Assembly (NCBI GenBank): GCA_011800155.1 | Contig: CM022375.1 | Location: 1,240,001 to 1,304,000 of the forward strand | Source of the DNA: Flammulina velutipes | Taxonomy: Eukaryota; Basidiomycota; Agaricomycetes; Agaricales; Physalacriaceae | Reading direction: 5' to 3' | DNA: 64,000 nucleotides | Shown: positions 11,861 to 23,500 of the stretch, in pieces | Numbering within the stretch: position 1 is the first letter of the stretch | How the letters are laid out: every line of letters starts with the position of its first letter | Program-made: the position numbers and the translations under genes | The notes under the pieces: model-generated | What the model saw: only the letters and a program-made list of their open reading frames with translations | Told to the model about the DNA's origin: nothing | Database searches by the model: none

Positions 11861-14150
11861 TGATTATGCTGTGGACTTCGTGGGCATGCAAGGACTCGGA
11901 AATCAGCGAGACACTCACTGTAAGTTCAGTGGCTTCGCTAGTTATCCGTGTGACACGTCGGCTAGGTGAGATGGAAACACGATGGTGGTAGGAAGTAAAA
12001 GAGATTGCGCCACAGTGTCGCCAAACAGCAGCCAACAATGCCACGTGACGGTATTGCGCCTTCTTTCGTCCCATCTTCACGCTTCAGCTCTGCTCCTTCG
12101 TCTTTTCGCCTGGCGATGGTCCATTTTCCCCTCTCTTCGCGAGAATGGCGTCGTTATCAAAGACTGACATATGGGACGGCATGTAAAGGAATTGTCGAAA
12201 TACGCTGCCTGTAGCATGTCTGGCGACCTCTTCAGGTCATGGAACGACTGAAGATCTTGACGGGCGGTTCTTCGTGTCTTCGACAACGACGTATTCGGGT
12301 AGCCTTTCTCCACGAGGTAGATGCTCTGCTGATAATATCGTCGCCCTGTACTAACGACATCCAGTATCTTTTCGCTCGTACAACACATGCCGTTGTTGGC
12401 TGAGGATCAGACTCTCCTGGTGTCTAGATAGGCGGAGGCTAGTCAGCGAGACGGCCATGGAAGCTGCGCGGACGACGGAGAAGCCAACAGGACGTCAATG
12501 CTACAATCCAAGTGCGCAATACACGTCCTAGCTTTGGTCAGTGGAGTCGATTGAACGCATGGGCTTGCCCTCAGCAGCCTACGAGGATGAAAAACGAGTG
12601 CATATAAGTACGGATTCAAGGTATGTTCTTTATATGCCACTCTGTGTTGTACCACTGAAGAAATGCTAGATATTCTTCACTGTACCGACAACAGGGAAGA
12701 TCACGGAAGCGCACTTCGAAGACTGCCCTTGTCGAGTCCTTCCACGGCCGCCACTGGATCCGGACAACCGCGAAGAGCTCCATCATCGTATCGCATGCAG
12801 GATGCGTCCCTCCCCTTATCGCCTTGTCCACGCAACTTATCTTTCGGATTTACTTGTCATGCATTCAGCAATCAACATTTTATTCTCCCGTCCCGCTCCC
12901 AGCTCATAAACCCACCCTAACTGTGCTCGCGTCTTCGTTGCCGTCTCGGGAGAACTGCCGCTGAGAATGTCACATGCGCCCGTCCCAGTGCGGAGCTCAG
13001 GCTTGTCCAGCTGGCTGAAGCAGGCTATGGAAAGTACTCGTTTCGAACAGCGGGGCACTCTCGCTCCACGCCATAAACATGTGATCCCCCCACCGTCGCC
13101 TTTCCGCTGGGGAAGACTATTCGTGACGTAGCGCTTCTGCTCTTCCACGAGTACCTTCTCGTCCGTGTCCTATGGGATCTTTCTATCTCGCGCAGTGGAC
13201 ACTTTTGACGCTATTCACCGAGCGACTCTCCGATGTGTTTCAAGATCTGGATGTCTTTGGAAGACAAGAGTTGCGATGTTGACGACCTTTGGCGTTGATG
13301 CGAGAGTTGGATGTGGTTGTCAGCATATCGCGACGAAAAATCTTCAACCGGAGAGTTGTTGTCCTCATTGGGGATCCCTCGTAGATGTTTGGCGCGATAT
13401 GGTATGTAAGTCTGCATTTTGCCGCACCTTCCTTGTCTATCAATCTAATCAATGTATTCTATAGCCGATGCCGCTCGGGGATCTTCTTTACCATCTGTCA
13501 TTAACCATTGGCCACTGCCCTACACCATTGCCACTCAGCTTGAGAGGAGTTCGAACTTCGGAGCCCCATGTCGTCGGTCGTCAGCGTTCCTTGTCCAGCG
13601 TTCCATCATGTGCGCGCAGTAACCGTCTACTTCTGAGGAGAGTCGTTGGAAGCTGAGAGTGACCTGCCGTTGTCGAGTATACCGATTATTCTTTCTCTGC
13701 ATGACTATGGTGTTCTATAGCCCGCCTTCGATATGCCGAGACAAAGCTATCTCTATCTGGTTCAGCACTGCGACGTAGAGCTGTCAATCGGCCGTGGACG
13801 TATTTACAACATGTCAATGCGGGATTGTCGTGATGTTCGCTCGCACCCTTGCACCATCGCGAGCCTTCGAAGCTTAGCTTTCGGGTGATAGAAAGGTCAC
13901 GGATTCGGAGTGGGGGCATGGACAGAACTTGGTGGCAATGAAATCGCACGAGAAGCGATACGAAAGTCAGGATCTACACCTCCATGGTGTCGAGGCTGGA
14001 AGTTGAGGTAAACCACAGGCTCGTGGCAGCGCCCGTATACACGATATCGGATTCTGCTTCGCACTTCGTCTTATCCTTCCGCGCATAGTATACGATCCAT
14101 CGTACCATACTCTTCCTTATTCGTTCTTTATACGTATTCTACATATCCCG
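11860..14150 (+). pseudogene. Family-B multi-exon unknown gene, tandem copy 3 (degenerate)
   Basis: This third tandem copy is the most diverged. It keeps the motif GGACTCGGAAATC (about 11,891), also found near 2,488 and 6,910. It keeps the CACGTG box (about 11,980-12,085) and the GTATGTTC..GCTAG intron (about 12,621-12,670), followed by an exon starting ATATTCTTC. The exon equivalent to AFGCRPQ in copy 1 is interrupted by an in-frame stop. The 3' flank near 14,060-14,140 (gtcttatccttc..accatactc) matches the flanks at about 4,250 and 8,860. Confidence 0.38.
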
Positions 14151-14589
14151 TTGAAAGACGAGCGTACAAAGAAAGTTGACTTTCATCTTCGGAGAGACGC
14201 CCCCTCCGACACAGGCTAGGACAAGTTTATACGTAGGCGTTAATGAAGCAACAATAAGTAGTGGCAAGGAAGTGAATCGGAATATCGTGCGATACATGAT
14301 AAACGAACGAGACAATGGTCGAAAACGATGTCAACGATCACGAAAGACCGCCTTCGAGGGCAACCCAAAAAACTGGGCGTGTAGACAGCCAGCGACATGC
14401 GATCCTTCTACAACTTCGAAACACAAGCATGGAGTCAGGTTCTCGTACCGCCCACAGGTTCCTTTCCCCAAACTCATGGACATCCTCCAGCACATTCTCC
14501 TTCCCGCGGACCTTGTAACCGAGTCCTCCTACACCTTCTCGTTCCCAGATCCACACAACTCGCTTGTCAACCACCCGCTTCCTCATCGG

Positions 14590-16110
14590 CCAATCGATTC
14601 AGAGGCTTCTACGTTCATGATCGAGTTGGATGGGTGCATGATATCCAGGGCAATAATTCGCTCCAAAGTGGATATCCAAAGGCGCCAAATGTCGAACTTC
14701 ATAAGGGAAGCGTTGGCGTAGCACAGATAGGGGACAGCGAAAGACGAGAGCGCAAGTAAGTTCGATATGGGATGAAACGGACGGTGTTGACAATTATCTC
14801 TGGCTTCCAGCGCGCCATGTCCATCTAACACATGCCACCAAAGCAATACCAGCGTCAAGCAATATCCACTCGAATATCGCAGGCCACTCGGTCGACGGCC
14901 AGAAGTTTGCCTTGGGGACTTCATTGGCCAACAAAACATCCCGGTCGTCTGCAAAAGTAATGTTAAACGAGAATCCAAAGGAAGCGATGGATGGACGTAA
15001 GTACGAGCATACAGACATCGAGTAACGGTAACGATTCGACCGAAGGGGAATGTTGAGGCCAATAGCTCCACCCTGCGCCTAAACGACCGGAGATTTCCAT
15101 GCTCCTTGGAACGCGAAGTTCATGCTGTTCGTCTTCATCCCCACCTCCAACACTCCGTCCTAAGCGACCCGACTAGTCCTCCCTCCCCGCCCTCTGCAAC
15201 ATGCAGTGAGTCCCGCCCTATCACACACCTCCTCTCCTCCCCACCCCTCCACCAACAAACACACTGCTCCTCAGGTCACGGAGCGAGAAGAGATTCTCGA
15301 GCATCCGTTGGACGTGCCTTTTCTTCCGGATCCCCGACCGAGTGATCAAGCAAGTTCTATTCGGCATGCCCTTGAAACTGCCAGCGAGACGAACAACTCG
15401 AAGCGTGAGCTCTGCGTCGGTAAATGCCATAACCTCCCGACAGAGGGGCAGGTTGGCTGCATAGCATAATCCGTTCTCTCCAACACAGACCATCCCCTGA
15501 TCCTTGAGGTGTATGAACTCTAGCCTTGGAGCGCTGATCCGTTCCATAGCGCATATCCAGCCAGAGCCGGCGGGACGATAGGACGCCGAATGTTGGATTA
15601 AGCAAGGGAAGGATTGGCGTAGCGAAGACGGGCACAAGCTAATATCGAGAACGCAGCCTTGGAAAAGAAGTCTCGGAGCGGCGCAGTTCACTTCCGGCAT
15701 AGGATCTCACACGCGACGAATTGAAAGGCGACTTGTGGTATGGCGTCCGGGGAGCTATACGAGTACACGATGAATATGGATGGGTAAGAGTCTGACGACA
15801 ACATACCTTTTGATTATAAAAAATAGACTTTGACGATACCTATCCTGGCTTGCAGCCCACGATACCCATCCCACAGAAGAAGCATAAGTGTACTCCAAAT
15901 CTGGGAAACGAAGCCCGAAACCCGTAATCAAACGATAGCCGTTCGACACGGAGCCAGCAGGAATGGTCATCTTTGGCCAAGACGTAGAGCCGTTCCAGAT
16001 GAAGTGGTAAAGCAATTAATGTTATATCCCGATCGTTATAAACAGCTGCGAAAGCAATGTCAAATGAGTATCCAAAGAGAACAACGAATATACATACAAG
16101 CATAAATCGA
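14590..16110 (-). pseudogene. Pair of decayed paralogues of an unknown multi-exon gene
   Basis: Two minus-strand copies can be aligned by eye. In each, an intron (ending TTTTGCAG near 14,949 and TTTCGCAG near 16,050) precedes an exon beginning with an Arg-Asp segment (DRDVLLANEVPKANFW in one, DRDITLIALPLHLERL in the other frame). A second shared block contains CTACGCCAAcGCTTCCCTT (about 14,720) and CTACGCCAAtCCTTCCCTT (about 15,620). Frames are interrupted and no family is recognised. They may be distant members of family B. Confidence 0.3.
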
Positions 16111-16669
16111 GCAACGGCAACGACAGAGGGGAATGTTGCTCTATCCCATGGCTATCCCATGGACGAACGACCTGATATGATCGCGCTCGCGATGCTTGTC
16201 TTCATTGTCATCGGCTTGAGCATGCCCTCCTCAGTGATCCGACTGTGTTTACTGTCAAGACGCGGCAGTGGGTGTTCAAGCGTTTCGTTCGACAAGCATT
16301 CTTTCTACTGGCAGATCCTGCCCGACCTAGTGCTATCGAGCACATTCTACCCGGAACGTGCTTGAAGCTGGATAGGGCACCACATCGGCAACATTTCTAT
16401 CTCTTGCGAAATTCCCGAGTCGATGAAAGAGACGCAGTGCTGGCTGGGCTGAAGGATTCCATGGAACGTTGCAATGACGATAGGAGGGAGATGGGATAGA
16501 CAGATGAAGTACGAGTGCGACAAACTTGCAGACAGAAAGATGAGGGATCGATTGACACGTCTCGGGTGCGGTGCGGTACAGCGGGTGATACAATTGTGGA
16601 CTAGGCAGCGGCTGGGGTCGTGCGACGGCCGGTGGGGCAGTGATCATGCTCGAGCCTGAGGACAATGTC

Positions 16670-17460
16670 TTCCCCCTTTGCCTACAGGTAGGTGCATCTG
16701 TCGAACGATAGTTCTAGGCGGGATTCCGTTAGTAGTACGAGACGATAACACATACAACGAGCATACCTTCAGTGCATGGAATCCTGTAGGTCTGGACGAA
16801 AACACCTGGCGCCGAGGGAGACGGATATATGGGCGCTATCGCCATACTGGACGGTAGCCTAGGCAAGCGTCAGCCTATCTTCCGTTCATTTGAAAGGGTA
16901 CGCACGGGAGCTCCAACATCGACACGAACTAACATCGCCGCTTGTCTTCGCATATGCCTGGCTTCGCACGACGCGACCGTTATTGCGGTTATTCTCTACG
17001 CCTAGGCGATCCGAGCTCCAGTTGTAGAGACGCGTTATACCACCGTAGATGAGTGACCGAAAGCCTAGGACACGGTGAGTAAGACGCAAACAATGTGCTG
17101 CTGGACGCTTACCTGTCGACGAAAACCCCTCAGGATGAGGCTCGCACATAAACTACCACCCGGGACAACCCTCGTTTACATCCCTGGTCGTTTCGTGCAT
17201 GGCAAACTCGCGATGAACGCTGCAGATGGTGGGTGTCGGGTGGTCTGCGTAGTCCTTCGTATACGGGCCAGCGATTTCATAGATGTGCTATTAGACGGAA
17301 AACTGGGTCCAGGTAAACGATTCCGAGCGCGAAAGGCGAAGCAATGGCTCGGCGGGTAGCACCATGGCGGGAGGAAAGACGGAGCAAACCGCTCACGTGG
17401 ATGTGTGGGCTCTTGCTTGGCACTGTGGCGCAATCAATTCTGCCTCTTGCTATCATCACG
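16670..17460 (-). pseudogene. Family-B copy in reverse orientation
   Basis: On the minus strand the CACGTG box lies at 17,355-17,460 (TTGCGCCACAGTGCCAAGCA, then CCACGTGAGCGG). It is followed downstream by exon-like stretches. An intron with a TACTAAC branch and CCTAG acceptor (about 16,715-16,765) matches the conserved intron seen in the other family-B copies. The open frames are short. The order box, exon, conserved intron is the same as in the plus-strand copies, so it is the same family inverted. Confidence 0.35.
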
Positions 17461-17959
17461 CTTCATCTAGGTGATTCGCTCTATACCTAAATCTTACCTC
17501 TCAGCGCCCAATCCAGCTATTGAACCCAATCAACGCTCATGAAGGAATTCGTTTAAACGCACGCGAATCACTCTGTCTTCATTTCTATTTGACGCCCTGC
17601 TCATGCTCCATCTCCTTGACTGGAGATTTCAACAAACGTTCCTGCGTTTCTCATTCCAGAAACGAGCATGAAATACCCGGCAAGCTTTCGCTGCGAGGTA
17701 AATGCTTAATTGTTATCGTTGCGCTATGCCAACAGCAGTTTCTCCAGTCGCTCGTGCCATTGTTGCCTGAGGTGTATGGATAAGCGATGACTAGGTCGAC
17801 GAGACGGTCATCCAAGTCATGCAGACGACCCAACCTCAATGCTAGAAACCCAAGCATGCCATACTCGAAGAAGGCTAAACATTGACTATGGACCAACAGT
17901 TGGTACAGATGCGCACGCCAGCATGCCATCCATCATCCGTGCTCCGGTATGATCATCAA

Positions 17960-18790
17960 AAATGGCTAAAAAGGAGTCTTCAACAAGGATGGAAAGAGAG
18001 CGATGAACACGTACTTACCATCCCATAGGACATCTTCGATAAGGGGCAACGACTCCATGTAAGGGAAGCTTCGAGAGTGAAATCCGACTAGCGGCGTCTG
18101 ATACCTATCCCAGTGACGGGCTCCGAGGTTGGCAAAGTTTCCTGCATTCAAACTGTAAGAGCCCATCCCCGTCGCCTCCTCACTGCGCGTTTCAGGATCC
18201 AGCGATATAATCGTGACATGTCCTATGCAGATACTGAACTAAGTGGAATTCTGCGGTTGGAAGTGCCAGCTGGAAGGACATGATGCCCGTATCTGTCTCG
18301 ATGCCTCCCTCGGGGGTTGAACAAATCGAGTCGATGATAGATGTGGTACTGTATGTTAGTTTGAAGACCATTGATGGGGCTTTCGTACATTCGTCAAGGA
18401 GTTGTAAGAGATCGGCAGAGGAATACAGACGACAAAGGGAAACATTGGGAGGCAGCATAGACGTGTCCTGGGTATGATGTCGATAGAACGATCGGTGGGC
18501 CATTGGACATCCTCCACGACGGTCTTGGATGTGAGCTTCCAGGAGTTGTTTCGTTGCTCAGAAGTAGACCGCTCGTCAAACAATGGTACTCTGGTCAGGA
18601 CTATCTAGTGGTTCGTTAGCAGTGTGGGATGGTGTAGTATAGAATGAGCATACCTTTGATCCAGGAGGAGAGTGATAGAGCAATAGACCGTGCGATAGAA
18701 CATCAAACATGAGTCCGGTGATGACAACGATTCCATCGAGGGAAACTCCGAGAGTGAAATGCTAGTGGGCCATAGCAGAACCCTCAACAA
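17960..18790 (-). pseudogene. Family-B exon fragments, reverse orientation
   Basis: A minus-strand exon (about 18,770-18,656) reads HFTLGVSLDGIVVITGLMFD. It is followed by a GTATGCTCATTC donor, CACACTGCTAAC branch and CACTAG acceptor (about 18,607), then an exon starting with a TCCTGACCAGAG stretch. Nearly the same intron occurs near 48.4, 49.1, 50.1 and 50.5 kb. A second related exon lies at about 18,110-18,020 (LVGFHSRSFPYMESLPL frame). Frames are broken; function unknown. Confidence 0.35.
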
Positions 18791-19599
18791 TGATTATCCC
18801 TGGAATGAGGTTTGCCCTCTATCCCCACTGCCTCAAACACCCTCTTTAGTGTTTCGAATATGTTTCGCATCGCGTGGGGCGAGAATCAAGTATCCAGCTA
18901 CACATCCCTTCCAGATATTGGGCTAAATAACTGTACCAAGCAGCTGCCTGGCGACTTCAGCCAGCAGCAAGTTCTATGTTGGTCGATGTCAAATTACCCA
19001 AGTGAATTATCCCAGTCGATGACGGGCAGGTTCTATGGATGTGGCCTGACAAAATACGTGGCACTGCAGAAAGCAGTGAAGAGGACGGCGGGCCTGATGG
19101 AAGTGATATTGGAAAATGGGACATGGGTGTGGAGGAAGCCAATTGCGGCGACGTTGGGGGAAGCACACATATACAAGTTGCAATCTAGACGTGAGCCACC
19201 ACCACAGTTTGCGCATTATCATTTCGGTTGATCCATGCTATGTCGATTCTAAGAGCTGCTGAGGACGCATGCAATACCTCCGAATTTGACTGATACATCC
19301 AAATATGAGTGAAGCCTGGAAATGTTGTGAGCTAGATGCAAGTGATATGGGACTGGATGCTTACCCCTCTCGACTGGGCCAAGTACTCGTACATATGCAG
19401 TGCTCCGGGTTGTTCAATTCTTTTCTATGACCGGGAGAGTCGCCAAATACACAGCAGATCATGGTTTTGGCCGGTTTGTTCATGTAGTCCTTTGTATATG
19501 GGAAGGCAATTTCACACACACACAATTTAGATGGAAATAAAGTCAAGTTGAGCATCTCCAAGCGCGAAAGACGACACAACGGCTGCACCATGGAGGGAG

Positions 19600-20481
19600 G
19601 AATCAGAAAAGGGATTGTGCCACATGGTCATCAAACAGCGGCCCACAAAGTCATGTGACGGCATCATTCCTTCCTCCCACCATCTCTGGCGCGACTGCTT
19701 CATGTACCAAGCTCAAAACTGTCTATATTTACCTTGATCTTTCCCTCCAACGGCTTCGTTATGTGTGCTGACTTGCAGATAAAAGAGCACGAGAAGGAGA
19801 CACCAAAATGCACTACTCTTGGATGCATATCATGATGCTTCAAGGTTACGGAATGACTGAATGGACCAGTGCCCCTTTGTGCATCCTTTGCATGTTAGTT
19901 TGTGCGCAAGACCATTACAATTCAAGGTAATTACTCAACCGATATCACTGCGGTACACTAACAATATCATAATCTGTGGCTAGTGTTTCTCCAATCGCAC
20001 TGGTAACATACTGGCTGTATCTCAGACAGTCCTCATATATCCGAGAAGCTGGACCAGCGGAGACAATGATGGCAAGGTTGTCTTTGTTGCCATGCAAAAA
20101 ATGGGTTGTCTTTGTTGCCATGCAAAAAATGGGTCTGTATGGTGCTACGTACTGGGTGACAGGAAGGAGGAATAATTTGTGTTGATGTTGACACAGGTGC
20201 AGGTACGTTCAATGTTTGAAACAGCAGAAGAGAGACTGATTATCGTGCAGGCTTTTGGTGCCCATGTTGTCAGTAGAACTCACACACATGTCATTGTCTA
20301 TGCTGGAGAACTCCAGGCAATTGGATCTCAGACTCTCCTATCTTGTTTGAGAGACTGGACTGGTGGAACTGTTCGACTTGCCCGGGCCCGGCACCTACCT
20401 GACTCTTTCGACAGTGTTCACTGTTTAACTGATCACTCAAGAGTCAAGATGAATGGTACACTAGAATTTGTAGATTTCTGA
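19600..20481 (+). pseudogene. Family-B copy, plus strand, short
   Basis: The CACGTG-box region (19,610-19,700, here degenerate: gtcatgtgac) is followed by an ATG at 19,808 (MHYSWMHIMMLQGYG). An intron comes next with a CACTAACAATATC branch, and another ending CGTGCAG (about 20,199-20,250). A terminal open exon runs to 20,481 (AFGAHVVSRTHTHVIV..). A perfect 28-bp tandem duplication (20,076-20,131) sits inside. The codon and base composition is more AT-rich than in the sister copies and fits the adjacent NACHT-WD40 3' region. No family recognised. Confidence 0.35.
20076..20131. repeat. 28-bp perfect tandem duplication
   Basis: Two adjacent identical 28-bp units begin GGTTGTCTTTGTTGCCATGC at 20,076 and 20,104. 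This looks like a recent local slippage event within the family-B fragment. Confidence 0.85.
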
Positions 20482-20554
20482 ATACTTAACAGAGCTATAA
20501 CTAGAACTAGGTACAACTAAATAAGAGAGAATTGAAGCATATCAAAAGAGTACT

Positions 20555-23500
20555 CTATTTCTGTGAGTCATAACACTTGGCCCAAGCTGTTCCAAAATAT
20601 GTATGACTAAAATCAATTGTGACAGATCCCTTTGTTGATATAACACGATGATCTGGACGTTGAAGATATTTATACATCTCACGAGGTATCCACACATAGT
20701 GGTTACCTGTAAGAGAGGTGATCCATCCATCAGAGGAGATAGACCAATCTGTATGTGCTTCTGCAGAATGTCATGAGTACAAATGAAATCTGAAAAGATA
20801 GAATATGGTTACCTGAATCAGATTGATGAAATGTCCATTGAGTGACACAATCTAAGGAGATTGGCTTTTGAAATGATGAGATCATAGTAGGCAGCCACTG
20901 AACTTCTGCAGACTGAGAGTTACTGACATTCACAACACTGGAGTATTGTGGTATTGCCCAAATGTGAATATCATTATCAACTGAGCCAGACACAATTTGT
21001 GTCCCATCCGGTGAGAAGCAGACTGACTGCACAAAAGAATCATGTCCTTCCAGCTTCTGCAGCTGTCTTCCTGATGACACTTCCCAGATGCACATACTCT
21101 TGTCATCTGAGCCAGACACAATGTGTTGCCCATCTGGTGAGAAGCAGACTGACTTCACAGAATTATCATGTCCTTTCAGCTTCTGCAGCTGCCTTCCTGA
21201 TGACACTTCCCAGATGCGCACACTCCTGTCAGCTGAGCCAGACACAATGTGTTGCCCATCTGGTGAGAAGCAGACTGACTGTACAAAAAGATCATGTCCT
21301 TCCAGCTTCTGCAGCTGCCTTCCTGATGACACTTCCCAGATGCGCACACTTTTGTCACGTAAGCCAGACCCAATCTGTCGCCCATCTGGTGAGAAGCAGA
21401 CTGACTTCACAGAATTACCATCTCCTTTCAGCTTCTGCACCTGCCTTCCTGATGACACCTCCCATATGCGCACATTCCTGTCATATGAGCCAGACATAAT
21501 ATGTTGCCCATCTGGTGAGAAGCAGACTGACTGCACAGAATTATCATGTCCTTCCAGCTTCTGCAGCTGCCTTCCTGATGACACCTCCCAGATGCGCACA
21601 CTCTTGTCACCTGAGCCAGACACAATTTGTTTCCCATCTGGTGAGAAGCAGACTGACTGCACAGAATTATCATGTCCTTCCAGCTTCTGCAGCTGCCTTC
21701 CTGATGACACTTCCCAGATGCGCACACTCCTGTCATCTGAGCCAGACACAATTTGTTGCCCATCTGGTGAGAAGCAGACTGACTGTACCCAATTGTCATG
21801 TCCTTCCAGCTTCTGTAGCTGCCTTTCTGATGACACCTCCCAGATGCGCACACTCTTGTCGTAAGAGCTAGACACAATTTGTTTCCCATCTGGTGAGAAG
21901 CAGACTGACTGTACCCAACTGTCATGTCCTTTCAGCTTCTGCAGCTGCCTGCCTGATGACACCTCCCAGATGCGCACACTCCTGTCGTAAGAGCCAGATA
22001 CAATTTGTTTCCCATCTGGTGAGAAGCAGACTGACTGCACCCAACTGTCATGTCCTTCCAGCTTCTGCAGCTGCCTTCCTGATGACACTTCCCAGATGCG
22101 CACACTCCTGTCGTAAGAGCTAGACACAATTTGTTTCCCATCTGGTGAGAAGCAGACTGACTGCACCCAATTGTCATGTCCTTCCAGCTTCTGTAGCTGC
22201 CTTCCTGATGACACCTCCCAGATGCGCACACTCCTGTCGTCAGAACCAGACACAATTTGTTTCCCATCTAGTGAGAAGCAGACTGAGTGCACACAATGGC
22301 TATGTCCTTCCAGCTTCTGTAGCTGCCTTCCTGATGACACTTCCCAGATGCGCACACTCCTGTCGTAAGAGCCAGACACAATTTGTTTCCCATCTGGTGA
22401 GAAGCAGACTGACTGCACCCAACTGTCATGTCCTTCCAGCTTCTGCAGCTGCCTTCCTGATGACACTTCCCAGATGCGCACACTCCTGTCGTAAGAGCTA
22501 GACACAATTTGTTTCCCATCTGGTGAGAAGCAGACTGACTGCACCCAATTGTCATGTCCTTCCAGCTTCTGTAGCTGCCTTCCTGATGACACCTCCCAGA
22601 TGCGCACACTGTGATCACCTGAGCCAGACACAATGTGTTTCCCATTTGGTGAGAAGCAGACTGACTGCACAGAATGATCATGCCCTTCCAGCTTCTGCAG
22701 CTGCCTTCCTGATGACACCTCCCAGATGTGTATACTGTTGTCATCTGAGCCAGATGCAATTTGTTTTCCATCTGATGAAAAACAGACAGAGTTTACCCCA
22801 GAATCCTGACGGATAGTCAACAATGATTGTGTTATGTTCAGTACAGCAGTTATCTTTGGTACTCCTGGAAATCTGGTTAACCAGGTCTGTATCACATTTG
22901 ACCTTCTTGAGGCTGCCAATGCTGAGATATACAGATGTGGAGTAGATTTTGCAGTGACATTCCCCCCAAAAGTGGTAGCCAAGTATTCCATTGCAATGAG
23001 ATCCTGGCTCTCTTCTGGTGTGAGCTCCTGTGTGATAGTCAGTTAGTTTGGAGCAGAAAACATTAGTAAATTGTAGAACTAACCTTTTTCAACCATTCAT
23101 GGGCTGCTCTCAGCAACCAATAGCATTCACTCATTACACCAAGCAGGTTCATTGCCTCCATCCAGAACAATGACTTCTTCTCCAGCCAAATTTGAAACAC
23201 CTCTTTTAGTGCCCCTCTCATATTCCTGTCATCTGTGATTGTCTTTAACATATGTGTTGCCCAATGACGACAGGTATAGCGTAGGACAGAGGAGATGTTT
23301 TGGCTGACACAATCAGCAAGCCCTGGCACCTCTGAATCATTGAGATATGAGGATGAAAGCTCGCATATGTTGAAGCGGAGCAATTCCATGACTCGGAAGC
23401 AAGACAGTGCAAGCTGGAATTGATGCTCCGCTGTTGGACATATCCGCCCAGCCAGCTTCATGTCTGTGAAGCGTGTGCTGTCAAACATGAAATCAACAAA

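Noticed and set aside
21088..21864. Long plus-strand open frame of 258 codons (and several neighbours) across the WD40 region
   Set aside because: These are antisense shadows of the 126-bp WD40 repeats: the same 42-codon pattern recurs without any protein-like sense, and the minus strand encodes a recognisable WD40 array.
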